Source of the DNA: Halohasta litorea
GTDB lineage: Archaea > Halobacteriota > Halobacteria > Halobacteriales > Haloferacaceae
Assembly: GCF_024494645.1 (NCBI RefSeq)
Contig: NZ_JANHDJ010000001.1
Coordinates: forward strand, 620,001 to 684,000
Reading direction: 5' to 3'
Length of the DNA stretch: 64,000 nt
Position numbers and translations under genes: made by a program. This document shows, piece by piece, positions 8,748-16,408 of this stretch. The number at the start of each line of letters is the position of its first letter. Position 1 is the stretch's first letter. The notes under the pieces are model-generated. The model was not told the origin of the DNA, did no database searches, and worked only from the letters and a program-made list of their open reading frames with translations.

Positions 8748-9170
8748 ATGTCGACCAAGATCGCCTTCGTCTGTGTCCAGAACGCGGGTCGGAGTCAGAT
8801 GGCAACCGCCTTCGCCGAACAGGCCCGCGCCGAACACGATGCCGAAGCCGACATCGAGATCGAAACCGGCGGCACCCAGCCTGCCGACCACGTCCACCCC
8901 GAAGTCGTCGAGGTCATGAAAGAGAAGGGAATGGACCTCTCGGATCGGGTTCCGAAAGAAGTCACTCCCGACGATCTGCGAGCGATGGACCTCGTGATCA
9001 CGATGGGCTGTTCGGCCGAGGGCGTCTGTCCCGCGGCCTGGAACGGCGAGAACCGCGACTGGGATCTCGACGATCCCGACGGGCAGGGCCTCGACTCGGT
9101 CCGAGAGATCCGCGACGACATCGAGGCTCGCGTCGACGCGCTGTTCGACGAGCTGCTGGCGACCCAATAG
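8748..9170 (+). CDS. Low-molecular-weight phosphatase / arsenate reductase family protein
   Basis: A 140-residue LMW-PTP fold enzyme. The P-loop CVQNAGRSQ (C9 to S15) carries the Cys-x5-Arg nucleophile motif. A second site, TMGCSAEGVCPAAW, resembles the MGC-CP pair used for intramolecular disulphide shuttling in thioredoxin/glutaredoxin-linked ArsC enzymes. This pair and the adjacent arsM/arsR genes favour arsenate reduction over protein tyrosine dephosphorylation. ATG 8748 starts exactly at the first beta strand. It is followed immediately (0 nt gap) by the small HTH gene and is probably co-transcribed with it. Confidence 0.82.
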   Translation: MSTKIAFVCVQNAGRSQMATAFAEQARAEHDAEADIEIETGGTQPADHVHPEVVEVMKEKGMDLSDRVPKEVTPDDLRAMDLVITMGCSAEGVCPAAWNGENRDWDLDDPDGQGLDSVREIRDDIEARVDALFDELLATQ

Positions 9171-9416
9171 ATGAGCGCTGCAACTGACGGCCGCGCCTGC
9201 GTCGCCGAGGCGACTGCAAGCGCGAAACTCCTGTACACGGTCCTCTGCCACGAGGGTCCCCGAACCCAGTCGGCGCTCGTCGACGAGACAGGACTCAACC
9301 GTGAGACGATCCAGCGGGCCATCTCGAAACTCGTCGACTGTGGCGTCGTTACTGAATCGAGAGATCCGACAGATGCCCGCCGGAAACGCTACCGGCCGGT
9401 CGATAGTCACTGCTGA
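9171..9416 (+). CDS. Small winged-helix (MarR/ArsR-like) DNA-binding protein
   Basis: An 81-residue protein that is essentially one winged HTH: KLLYTVLCHEGPRTQSALVD, then ETGLNRETIQRAISKLVDCG as the recognition-helix region, and a wing SRDPTDARRKRYRP. It starts on the base after the phosphatase stop codon, so the two form an operon and are likely coupled. Two cysteines (positions 10 and 26) plus Cys 63 and Cys 81 could sense thiol-reactive ligands, but no canonical metal motif is present. It probably regulates this operon or the divergent ars genes. Confidence 0.78.
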   Translation: MSAATDGRACVAEATASAKLLYTVLCHEGPRTQSALVDETGLNRETIQRAISKLVDCGVVTESRDPTDARRKRYRPVDSHC

Positions 9417-9436
9417 GCAGGGTCGTACCCAGTCGG

Positions 9437-10306
9437 CTACGTGAGTGGTTTCCGTGCCTCGATTGTCGCCGAGACGGCGTACTCGCTGACGTCGTATTCG
9501 TCGGACCACTCGCGGATGAACTCTCGGCTTTCGTCTTTTGGCTCGATTTCGATACCGACGAACCCGGCCGCTTCGAGCATGGTTTCGAGGGCCTCGACGG
9601 TAGCTGCACCACCGACACAGGAGGCAATCGCGTCGAGATCGGACTGGACGGCCTCCGGTGGGCTCGCGCTGAGAACTACGTCCGAGACCGCGAGCCGACC
9701 GCCAGGCTGTAGGACCCGAAACGCCTCGGCGAACACCTGCGGTTTCGCTGGCGAGAGATTGATGACACAGTTCGAGATGATGACGTCGACCGTCCCGTCG
9801 GCCACCGGGAGGTGTTCGATCTCGCCGAGCCGGAACTCCGTGTTTGCCGACCTGTTTTCCCGGCTGTTCTCGCGGGCCTTTTCGATCATTTCGGGGGTCA
9901 TATCGACGCCGATAACGTGGCCCGTCTCGCCCACCTCGCGGGCAGCCAAAAAGCAGTCGAAGCCCGCACCCGCACCCAGATCGAGCACCGTCTCTCCGGC
10001 GTCGAGACTCGCTATCGCGGTCGGATTGCCACAGCCCAATCCGAGATTGGCCCCGTCTTCGACCGCATCGAGGTCCGCATCGTCGTAGCCGAGTTGGCGT
10101 GTCGTTTCGGCGAGAGCCGATGTGGCTGGGTCGGAGCGCTCGCCAGCGGTCGGCTCACAGCAGCCGGTCGAAGACCCGCTGGCGGCCCGGTCGGCTGTCG
10201 GTCCACAGCAGCCGCTCGACGTCTCAGCAATCGCGCCGTACCGCTCTCTGACTGCGCGGCGCTGTTCGTCCGGATCGATCGGTTCGTCGGTCGAGTGGTC
10301 ACTCAT
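9437..10306 (-). CDS. arsM: Arsenite S-adenosylmethionine methyltransferase
   Basis: A 289-residue SAM-dependent methyltransferase that methylates As(III) to volatile or less reactive species. The SAM-binding motif VLDLGAGAGFDCFLA lies at 108-121 and GVDMTPEMIEKAR at 133-146. Arsenic-ligand cysteines expected for the family are present in NLGLGCGNPTA (C92), ISNCVINL (C180) and ASCVGGA (C230). The N-terminus additionally carries two Cys-Cys pairs, SSGCCGPTAD (33-34) and TGCCEPTAGE (49-50), in a repeated CC(G/E)PTA context. ATG 10306 overlaps the arsR 3' end by 8 nt, making an arsR-arsM operon. Confidence 0.92.
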   Translation of the reverse strand: MSDHSTDEPIDPDEQRRAVRERYGAIAETSSGCCGPTADRAASGSSTGCCEPTAGERSDPATSALAETTRQLGYDDADLDAVEDGANLGLGCGNPTAIASLDAGETVLDLGAGAGFDCFLAAREVGETGHVIGVDMTPEMIEKARENSRENRSANTEFRLGEIEHLPVADGTVDVIISNCVINLSPAKPQVFAEAFRVLQPGGRLAVSDVVLSASPPEAVQSDLDAIASCVGGAATVEALETMLEAAGFVGIEIEPKDESREFIREWSDEYDVSEYAVSATIEARKPLT

Positions 10307-10676
10307 CGCTCCCCTCCTGGATGGTATCGAGCGCCAACAGCAGTGTCCGTGCCTCGGTAGTTGCCGTATAATACCGCCAGCGTCCCTCCTTTCGCCGACT
10401 GACCAATCCGGCCTCCAGGAGCCGCGAGAGGGCGTTGCTGACGGTGCCCTGGGTGACGCCGACCAGCGGCGGGAGTTCACAGACACAGGCACCCGCTTGG
10501 CCCGCACCAGCGACGTATCTGAGCGTTTCGTACCGTGTTTCGTTGCCGACCGCCGAGAGCATTGCCACATCATCGAGGAGTGCCTCATCGGTGAGGCTGT
10601 GTGAGGCTGTACAGCAGTCCCCATCGGGTGCGTCTTCGATACCCCGGTCCGTGTGTTCGGCGCTGTTCGAATTCAT
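10299..10676 (-). CDS. arsR: ArsR/SmtB family transcriptional repressor
   Basis: A 125-residue winged-helix regulator. The HTH covers about 35-105, with recognition helix [17 protein letters not shown] and wing [19 protein letters not shown] (C64 and C66) in the helix preceding the recognition helix is the classical As(III)/Sb(III) site of ArsR. An extra CC pair (C21-C22) sits in the N-terminal tail. Release from DNA on arsenite binding would derepress arsM. ATG 10676 is chosen because it lies just inside the AT-rich promoter/operator region. Confidence 0.9.
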   Translation of the reverse strand: MNSNSAEHTDRGIEDAPDGDCCTASHSLTDEALLDDVAMLSAVGNETRYETLRYVAGAGQAGACVCELPPLVGVTQGTVSNALSRLLEAGLVSRRKEGRWRYYTATTEARTLLLALDTIQEGSDE

Positions 10677-10684
10677 ATTTCTAT

Positions 10685-10700
10685 ATTCAAATATTGGAAT
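10685..10700. promoter_or_regulatory. Palindromic operator candidate upstream of arsR
   Basis: ATTCAAATATTGGAAT is an imperfect 8+8 palindrome with 7 of 8 positions matched. It is followed at 10701 by ACTCAAATATG, a further copy of the TCAAATAT half. It starts 8 nt upstream of the arsR start codon in a sharply AT-rich patch and is therefore well placed for ArsR autoregulation. It also lies about 90 nt before the divergent engB-like gene. Confidence 0.55.
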
Positions 10701-10786
10701 ACTCAAATATGTATCTGTCGTCGCGGTCGATCGGTCGGCACCGACCACACAGAAGTCGTTTATCCGCTGGGGCTGCTACTGTAGGT

Positions 10787-11413
10787 ATGTTCGAAGATCG
10801 TCCCGACCGCGACAGCGAGATCGTCCTCGTCGGCCGGTCGAACGTCGGCAAGTCGACGATTATGCGGGAGCTAACGGGCCACGCCGTCCCAACTGGGAAA
10901 AAACCGGGCGTCACGCGGAAGCCCAACCACTTCGACTGGTCGGGCGAGAGCTTCATGTTTACCGATCTGCCGGGGTTCGGCTTCATGTCCGGCGTCGAAG
11001 GCGAGCACCAAGACGCGATCCAAACCGATATCGTCCGCTACTTGGAGGACAACGCCGACTCGATTCTGGCTGGCGTGCTCGTCGTCGACGGCAAGAGCGT
11101 CATCGACATCATCGACCGCCACAGCGACCGCGGCAACATCCCACACGACGTCGAGATGTTTCACTTCCTCGAAGAACTCGATATCCCGGTCGTGGTCGCG
11201 GTCAACAAGATGGACAAAGTCGACGACAAAGACGAACGACTCAACGACCTGTGTGATCGGCTTGGTCTCTTTCCGCCGTGGCAGCAGTGGGACGACGACA
11301 CGATCGCCCCGATCACGGCGAAAAAGGGGCGGATCAACGCACTCCGCGAGGTGTTGTCGCACCATCTCCACGAGGCTAAACGTGACGATCTGCTGACGTT
11401 CGTCAAAAAATAG
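10787..11413 (+). CDS. engB: EngB-family GTP-binding protein
   Basis: A 208-residue TrmE-Era-EngA-EngB-type GTPase, likely in ribosome (large-subunit) assembly. G1 GRSNVGKST is at 16-24, the G2 threonine is in [10 protein letters not shown]3 is DLPGFGF near 59, and G4 is NKMDKVDD near 137, with a SAKKG-like ITAKKG as G5. The archaeal length and the RSNVGKS form identify EngB. The start ATG 10787 follows GTAG and excludes a Ser/Arg-rich upstream extension. It is divergent from arsR. Confidence 0.9.
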   Translation: MFEDRPDRDSEIVLVGRSNVGKSTIMRELTGHAVPTGKKPGVTRKPNHFDWSGESFMFTDLPGFGFMSGVEGEHQDAIQTDIVRYLEDNADSILAGVLVVDGKSVIDIIDRHSDRGNIPHDVEMFHFLEELDIPVVVAVNKMDKVDDKDERLNDLCDRLGLFPPWQQWDDDTIAPITAKKGRINALREVLSHHLHEAKRDDLLTFVKK

Positions 11414-11484
11414 TCGGCGACTACTGACGTTCAGTCGACGCTGACGGTCCGGACCGTGAAGGCGACCGGGGCCCATGGTGGCGT

Positions 11485-11625
11485 ATGGCTCGCAACACGA
11501 CCGCAGGCTGGTCGCTGATCAGTTCGGGACTCGTCACGCTGTTGTTGACCGCACTTCCCGGCGACTCCGTCTGGTGGGGAGTGGGACTGCTCGCAGTCGG
11601 GATATTCGTTCTCGTGAAGACGTGA
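11485..11625 (+). CDS. 46-residue membrane protein, unknown function
   Basis: ATG 11485 opens MARNTTAGWSLISSG, followed by hydrophobic stretches LVTLLLTALPGDS and VWWGVGLLAVGIFVLVKT, ending at TGA 11623-11625. The pattern (short polar head, two tightly spaced helices, basic end) is that of the many haloarchaeal small membrane proteins. It fills the gap between engB and the dehydrogenase gene. No function can be assigned. Confidence 0.55.
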   Translation: MARNTTAGWSLISSGLVTLLLTALPGDSVWWGVGLLAVGIFVLVKT

Positions 11626-11717
11626 GGGGACTGTTTGGCTTCGATCGAATCGCACCAGCCTGGGTTGACCGGGCTGTTTTAGGTTCCCTTTTGCTCCTCT
11701 AGTTGAAATAGATCGAT

Positions 11718-12695
11718 ATGTCCGAACCGTGGCAAATTCTCCTGCCGACCCAGATCGACCCATCCGGGCCATCGTCGATCGCTGATTTCGCCGAGTGTAC
11801 CGGAATGGATGAATACGGCAGCCTCAAGGCCGCCCTCGACGACATCGCCGCCTACGATGCGGTCGTCGTCAGGGTCGCCGAACTCGACCGCGAGGTTATC
11901 GAGCGCGCCGCGAACCTGCAGGTGATCGCCAAACACGGCACCGGACTCGACAACGTCGATATCGAGGCAGCCTCCGAACACGGTGTCGTGGTCTGCAACA
12001 CGCCGGGGGTCAACTCCCGGTCGGTCGCCGAGCACGCCATTGCACTCCAGTTCGGCGTCCAGCGAAACCTTGCGGCTGCCGACCGCCACGTCCGCAAGGG
12101 CGGCTGGGATCGAGCCGCCTACACCGGTCACGAACTGCAGGGCGACATGCTGGGACTGATGGGGTTCGGTGCCATCGCTCAGGAGACCGCGACGATCGCC
12201 CAAGGGATCGGCCAAGACGTCGTCGTCTACGATCCGTACGTCCCGTCCGATGACGTTCCCGCGGGAATCGAGCAGGTCGACGACCTCACCGAACTGTTTG
12301 CCCGGTCGGATACCGTGAGCATTCATGTGCCGCTGGTCGAGGACACGCGGCACGCCGTCTCGACGGCGCAGTTCGAGGCGCTCGGTGACGAGGGCGTGCT
12401 TATAAACACGTCACGCGGAGGAATCGTCGACGAGGCGGCGCTCTTCGAGGCTCTCGACAGCGGCGTGATCGCGGCTGCCGGGCTCGACAACTTCGAACAG
12501 GAGCCGCCCGAGGAGGACAATCCGTTGCTCGACCGTGACGACGTGCTCCTCACACCGCACGTCGGTGGGGTTACGTACAACGCGTTGGAGCGTATGAGTC
12601 GCGGGGCCGCAGCGAACATCCGGACCGTCTACGAGGGCGACCTCCCGGAGTCGACGGTCAACCGCGAGGCGCTTGACCGACAGATCGAACAGTAA
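11718..12695 (+). CDS. D-2-hydroxyacid dehydrogenase (SerA-like, NAD-dependent)
   Basis: A 325-residue enzyme of the D-isomer-specific 2-hydroxyacid dehydrogenase family. The substrate domain is at both ends and a Rossmann domain lies in the middle, with GLMGFGAIAQETA (GxGxxG variant), the conserved Arg in INTSRGGIVDE, and the catalytic Glu/His region VLLTPHVGGVT. The length and the lack of a C-terminal ACT/ASB domain mean it is not full 3-phosphoglycerate dehydrogenase; the physiological 2-oxoacid is unknown. A role in serine synthesis is possible but not supported by neighbours. Confidence 0.85.
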   Translation: MSEPWQILLPTQIDPSGPSSIADFAECTGMDEYGSLKAALDDIAAYDAVVVRVAELDREVIERAANLQVIAKHGTGLDNVDIEAASEHGVVVCNTPGVNSRSVAEHAIALQFGVQRNLAAADRHVRKGGWDRAAYTGHELQGDMLGLMGFGAIAQETATIAQGIGQDVVVYDPYVPSDDVPAGIEQVDDLTELFARSDTVSIHVPLVEDTRHAVSTAQFEALGDEGVLINTSRGGIVDEAALFEALDSGVIAAAGLDNFEQEPPEEDNPLLDRDDVLLTPHVGGVTYNALERMSRGAAANIRTVYEGDLPESTVNREALDRQIEQ

Positions 12696-12797
12696 CCACG
12701 ACTCCCCGCCCGTCGGCGATCGCCTCTGTGTGGCAGGACGACCACGGCCCGACCCCGTTTATCAAGGAACGTCTCTGTGCAGCCGTCTCGTCTGTCC

Positions 12798-13481
12798 TCA
12801 GACTCCGAGCGCATCGGCCAGCTCGAAGACCGTCTCGATGGTGAGATCGGGATCGGTGCCGAAGGTCTCCCACGGCGAGCCCTTCCGGTCGACCCAGACA
12901 CCCTGCATTCCGGCGTGGGTCGCACTCATCACGTCGAACCAGCCCGCGGTGACGTGGGCGATCTCCTGGATCGGCGTCCCGGTTCGCCCGGCGGCGTGGC
13001 GGTAGAGGTCGGCGGTCGGTTTGAACGTCCGAATCTCGTCGGCGCTGATCGTGTCTTCGACGAGATCACCGATCTCGGCGTGTTCGACCAGCGAATCGAG
13101 CATTTCGGGGTTCCCGTTGGAGACGACATAGCAGTCGTAGCCGCCCTCGCGGAGGCGCTCGATCCCGTCTCGGACGTCGTCGAAGACGTCCAGTTCGTGG
13201 TATACCGCCAGAATCTCGTCGCGCTCGGCGGTCGAGATGTCGATGCCGTGGGCATCCAGGGCGTACTGGAGCGCGTCGCGGTTGATTTCGTAGAAGGGTT
13301 GGTAGGCCTCGATCCCGTTGGCAACGAACGTGTAGGCCAGCGATCGGGAGCGCCACAGCTTCGAGATCGGCTCTGGGTCGGCAACATGCGCGGCGAGGGC
13401 CTGCTCGGCGGCCTCGACGTCGACCAGCGTGCTGTAGGAGTCGAAGGTGACCGTCGAAACGCGGTCGGGATCGAATGGCAT
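12798..13481 (-). CDS. Haloacid dehalogenase type II (HAD superfamily hydrolase)
   Basis: A 227-residue HAD hydrolase. Motif I reads VTFDSYSTLVD, with the nucleophile Asp followed by Ser-Tyr rather than the DxD of phosphatases, as in L-2-haloacid dehalogenases. Motif II is YVVSNGNPEML, the motif III lysine lies in EIRTFKPTADLY, and motif IV is VTAGWFDVMSATHAGM. The ATGs further upstream add low-complexity sequence, so MPFDPDRV (13481) is chosen. The substrate may be a haloacid or another carboxylate; family members in haloarchaea are mostly uncharacterised. Confidence 0.85.
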   Translation of the reverse strand: MPFDPDRVSTVTFDSYSTLVDVEAAEQALAAHVADPEPISKLWRSRSLAYTFVANGIEAYQPFYEINRDALQYALDAHGIDISTAERDEILAVYHELDVFDDVRDGIERLREGGYDCYVVSNGNPEMLDSLVEHAEIGDLVEDTISADEIRTFKPTADLYRHAAGRTGTPIQEIAHVTAGWFDVMSATHAGMQGVWVDRKGSPWETFGTDPDLTIETVFELADALGV

Positions 13482-13545
13482 AGCTGGGCTGACGGCTCGC
13501 TCGATGGTAACGGTTCGGACATGGCACTTCGATTCGAGAAGCCGT

Positions 13546-13827
13546 TCAGCGGTAGTACCAGCGCGCAACGAGCGCGACGGCGACGACGGTCAGTGCGGTC
13601 ACGAGGGCACTGATAAGCGATCCGCGTGGGGTTGCGGCTCCGATCGCGACGGTGGTCCCGGTGAAGCCGCCTGCCAGTGTGGCCGTCCCGACGACCGTGC
13701 CGAGACCGATACAACAGAAGCTGATCGTCCCGATGATCGACAGCGCACCGAGAAACGACTCGTCGTTGCCGTCGTCACTCATCGTCGGCCCATCCGTCTC
13801 CGTCTCGCCCGCTGAATGGGCACTCAT
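13546..13827 (-). CDS. Small membrane protein with a Cys-Cys pair in the first helix
   Basis: A 93-residue protein with a polar acidic N-terminus and two to three membrane spans: LSIIGTISFCCIGLGTVVG, a glycine-rich TLAGGFTGTTVAIGA, and ISALVTALTVVAVALVARWYY. The CC pair inside the first helix resembles the arrangement in mercuric-ion transporters of the MerT type, but the rest of that family's features are absent, so this is only an analogy. An internal ATG at 13782 is an alternative start. Confidence 0.6.
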   Translation of the reverse strand: MSAHSAGETETDGPTMSDDGNDESFLGALSIIGTISFCCIGLGTVVGTATLAGGFTGTTVAIGAATPRGSLISALVTALTVVAVALVARWYYR

Positions 13828-13937
13828 ACATACGGGGATACTCGCGTGCCGACGCAAGTAGTGGTTGGTTCGTTGTGCACAGTCGACGCACGAGCCGTCC
13901 CGGGCCAGACTGGAGTTTGTCACTGGCCCTTGTGCTG

Positions 13938-13946
13938 TATATAAAA
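13938..13946 (+). promoter_or_regulatory. TATA box of the DsrE-family gene
   Basis: TATATAAAA is a near-consensus archaeal TATA box. It predicts transcription start near 13967, giving a short leader before ATG 14015 and making the in-frame upstream ATG at 13964 unlikely to be used. Confidence 0.6.
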
Positions 13947-14014
13947 GACGCCAGTATTCATACATGGTAGTCGGCGGCTTGGTGTCGGTCGTACACAACA
14001 GCCGTCGGTATAAG

Positions 14015-14395
14015 ATGGACTGGGGCGCACAGAGAGCTGTGGCAAACGCAGCAATCTTCATTCTGACGGGGAACGAATCGCACGCCGACTACGGGCGGCT
14101 GGCAAACGGGCTCGAAGCCGCCAAGGAGTTCGCCGAAACCGACGGCGACGAGGTAACGGTTGTCTTCGACGGCGCTGGCACCCAGTGGATTCCGGAGCTC
14201 ATCGACACCGAGAGCGACTACCACGACCTCTATACGGCGATCCGCGATGAGGCGATCGTCTGTGACTACTGTGCGGGTGCCTTCGGTGTCGAAGACGCAG
14301 TCGACGAGGCCGGGCTCACGCTCGTCAACGAGTACGAGGGCCACCCCAGCGTCCGGGAGTTCGTCGCCGACGGCTACGAAGTGATCACCTTCTAA
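14015..14395 (+). CDS. DsrE-family sulfur-relay-like protein
   Basis: A 126-residue single-domain protein of the DsrE/TusD fold: first strand AAIFILTGNESHADYGRLAN, then EVTVVFDGAGTQWIPEL and IVCDYCAGAFGVEDAVDEAG, with Cys in the CDYC segment where DsrE family proteins place their persulfide-type cysteine. The Cys-x-x-Cys pair could bind sulfur or be redox active. No partner sulfur-relay genes are adjacent, so the pathway is unknown. Confidence 0.78.
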   Translation: MDWGAQRAVANAAIFILTGNESHADYGRLANGLEAAKEFAETDGDEVTVVFDGAGTQWIPELIDTESDYHDLYTAIRDEAIVCDYCAGAFGVEDAVDEAGLTLVNEYEGHPSVREFVADGYEVITF

Positions 14396-14412
14396 CTCGG
14401 CGCAGCCTCCCG

Positions 14413-14484
14413 AGTCCATCACACGCCCACAGTCCATCACACGCCCACAGTCCATCACACGCCCACAGTCCATCACACGCCCAC
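14413..14484. repeat. Four exact tandem copies of an 18-bp unit
   Basis: The unit AGTCCATCACACGCCCAC occurs four times without interruption at 14413, 14431, 14449 and 14467. The copies are identical, implying recent slippage. It lies in the 176-nt convergent gap between the DsrE gene and the Bat-type regulator, so it is not in a coding region. On the minus strand it reads GTGGGCGTGTGATGGACT. Confidence 0.95.
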
Positions 14485-14571
14485 ATTTGTTTCGGCGATG
14501 AATCCGTCTCGAAGCGTCTCAACGAGCGCCTTGTCGGCCTGGTTTTATATTCTATCCTGACTGGAGGACCG

Positions 14572-16170
14572 TTACCTGTGAATCTCCGCGGCGAACACCT
14601 TCCGCTGGGCGGCGCGTAAATGCTGGGTAAACGTCGCCCGTGAGATGTCGAGTGTGTCGGCGAGCTCACCGGTGTTGTTGTGCCGCGGCCGCTCGAAGTA
14701 GCCCGCCTCGATGGCGAGTTCGAGCACCTGCCGCTGTCGGTCGGTCAGATCGTCGACCACCTCCGTGTTGGGTGTCCTGGAGGAATCGGTGGTCCACAGC
14801 GTCGTCACCGATCCCTCGCCACACTGCTTCGAGAGTACCTCGACACACTGCTTGACGGTGGTTTCGCCGCCGAGAACCGCTGCGATCCGTGCGTGTCCCC
14901 CGTCGACGCTGGTTTGGGATAGCGAGACGCCGACATCGACGAGCCGTGTTTCGGGAACCGGCGACTCGGCGACGAGCCCACACTGAATGACGTCGTCGGT
15001 TCGGTAGTAGTCGACCGAGATGATGGCCGCAGTCGCGGTAACGGCCGCCGAGAGGTCGGCTTCCGTGACTCCTTCGACGGTCGTAACGTAGAGCACCTCG
15101 TCGTCATTTCGGGGAATGACTGTTGCTGTACGGAGCGCCGATCCGTCGGGCAGTGCTGCCGCAAGCCCGACAAGCGGGTGGCACCCACCGCGGAGTGTGA
15201 ATGCGACCGTCGGGGTGGCAGACGAGAGGAGCGTTCGCTTCCAGGCGGTCGTCTGGAAGGCGTAGCCGACCGTCTCAGCGTACTCGGTGAGCAACGCCCG
15301 TTCACGGTCGTCGATCCGCGGCATCCGGCTGTAGACCGTCAACACACCGAAATAGACGCCGTTGTGACTGATCGGGATCGCTGCCACCGACCCGAAGCCG
15401 TGGTCGACGGCGACCTGCTGCCAGTCTGCGGACTCGGGGTCCGTCCCCTCGATGGCTGGCAGTGAGTGAACGAGTGGTTCGGATTCGTCGAGTGCACGAA
15501 GGGTTGGCTCGGTACAGTCGGCTGGCCGCCTCCCGGGGGGGATCGTGGCTTCGAGATAGGTGGTCTCACCAGCCGTCGACAGCGGGACGACTCCGCGGTC
15601 GTTGTCGAGCACAGCGATCCATGCACAGCCATAGCCGCTTTCGACCAACTGCTCGCAGATGGTTTCGCCGAGTTCCGAACGGGTCGACGAGGCGGTGACG
15701 GTTTCGAGGAGCGCCTCCTTGTGTCGTCGCTCGCGGGCCACCGCCCGGCGGTTCCGGTCGGCCTCGACGGCCGCTTCGATCCGCCGGACCAACCCGGTGG
15801 GTTGGTGGCCGAGTTCCATCTTCCTGACGTAGTCGGTGACCTGCTCGCCGATCGCGTCGCTGGCGACCGCCTCGTCTCCCTCGCCGGTCACCAAAATAAA
15901 CGGCAGCTCCGGCTCGGTGGCGCGAACCTCCGCCAGCAGTTCGACCCCGGTGCCGTCCCCGAGCTGGTAGTCACAGACGACACAGTCCGGTAGCTCGGCG
16001 CTGAGTGCCTCTTGGGCCGCCTCGAAGCTCGTGGCTGTCGATACGTCGACTCGCTCCTGGAACCGTTCGAGCAGTCGCCGCTGGGTTCGGACCCATGTTT
16101 CGTCGTCGTCGATCAGGAGCACCGATATCGGGCGTGTCTCTGGTGGCTCCTGGATGCCCTTTCGGCGCAC
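14572..16170 (-). CDS. Response-regulator receiver / GAF / Bat-type HTH transcription regulator
   Basis: A 532-residue three-part regulator. The receiver domain (14-125) has acidic pocket DDDE (21-24), phosphoacceptor D67 in VVCDYQLGDG, and K117. A GAF-like sensory domain (about 150-310) contains CAWIAVLDNDRG and AIPISHNGVYFGVLTVYSR. A bacterio-opsin-activator linker domain follows, then the C-terminal HTH-10 (about 470-530) with LTDRQRQVLELAIEAGYFERPR and ISRATFTQHLRAAQRKV. The start is GTG 16168-16170. It is followed upstream by the co-oriented histidine kinase, a probable partner. Confidence 0.87.
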   Translation of the reverse strand: MRRKGIQEPPETRPISVLLIDDDETWVRTQRRLLERFQERVDVSTATSFEAAQEALSAELPDCVVCDYQLGDGTGVELLAEVRATEPELPFILVTGEGDEAVASDAIGEQVTDYVRKMELGHQPTGLVRRIEAAVEADRNRRAVARERRHKEALLETVTASSTRSELGETICEQLVESGYGCAWIAVLDNDRGVVPLSTAGETTYLEATIPPGRRPADCTEPTLRALDESEPLVHSLPAIEGTDPESADWQQVAVDHGFGSVAAIPISHNGVYFGVLTVYSRMPRIDDRERALLTEYAETVGYAFQTTAWKRTLLSSATPTVAFTLRGGCHPLVGLAAALPDGSALRTATVIPRNDDEVLYVTTVEGVTEADLSAAVTATAAIISVDYYRTDDVIQCGLVAESPVPETRLVDVGVSLSQTSVDGGHARIAAVLGGETTVKQCVEVLSKQCGEGSVTTLWTTDSSRTPNTEVVDDLTDRQRQVLELAIEAGYFERPRHNNTGELADTLDISRATFTQHLRAAQRKVFAAEIHR

Positions 16171-16408
16171 TCTCAGACACCACTCGTCGGCCGCTCACAG
16201 AGGCGTCGGACCGCGGCAGTTCGCACGTGGCTCATTTGTTCTCCTAGTTCTCGGAGAGCCTCCTAAAGGGTATGCCACCATATAGTGGTATCTAACGGCT
16301 GCAGTTGGTTGACAGTCGGGATGCTGGAGGGAGGGGGCTGGACGGTGGGTACTGTAGGGTGAGCACTGGAGGGTGGCGGCTGACTATCAGTGGCTGTCTG
16401 TCGTCGAT
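16171..16408. other. Spacer between kinase and Bat regulator with palindromic TATA region
   Basis: This 238-nt gap holds ATGCCACCATATAGTGGTATC near 16271-16291, an inverted repeat whose AT core could serve as a minus-strand TATA box for the regulator. No gene is evident apart from a 20-codon frame. Confidence 0.4.

Noticed and set aside
14413-14484. CRISPR array
   Set aside because: The 18-bp units are directly adjacent with no spacers and no cas genes are present.
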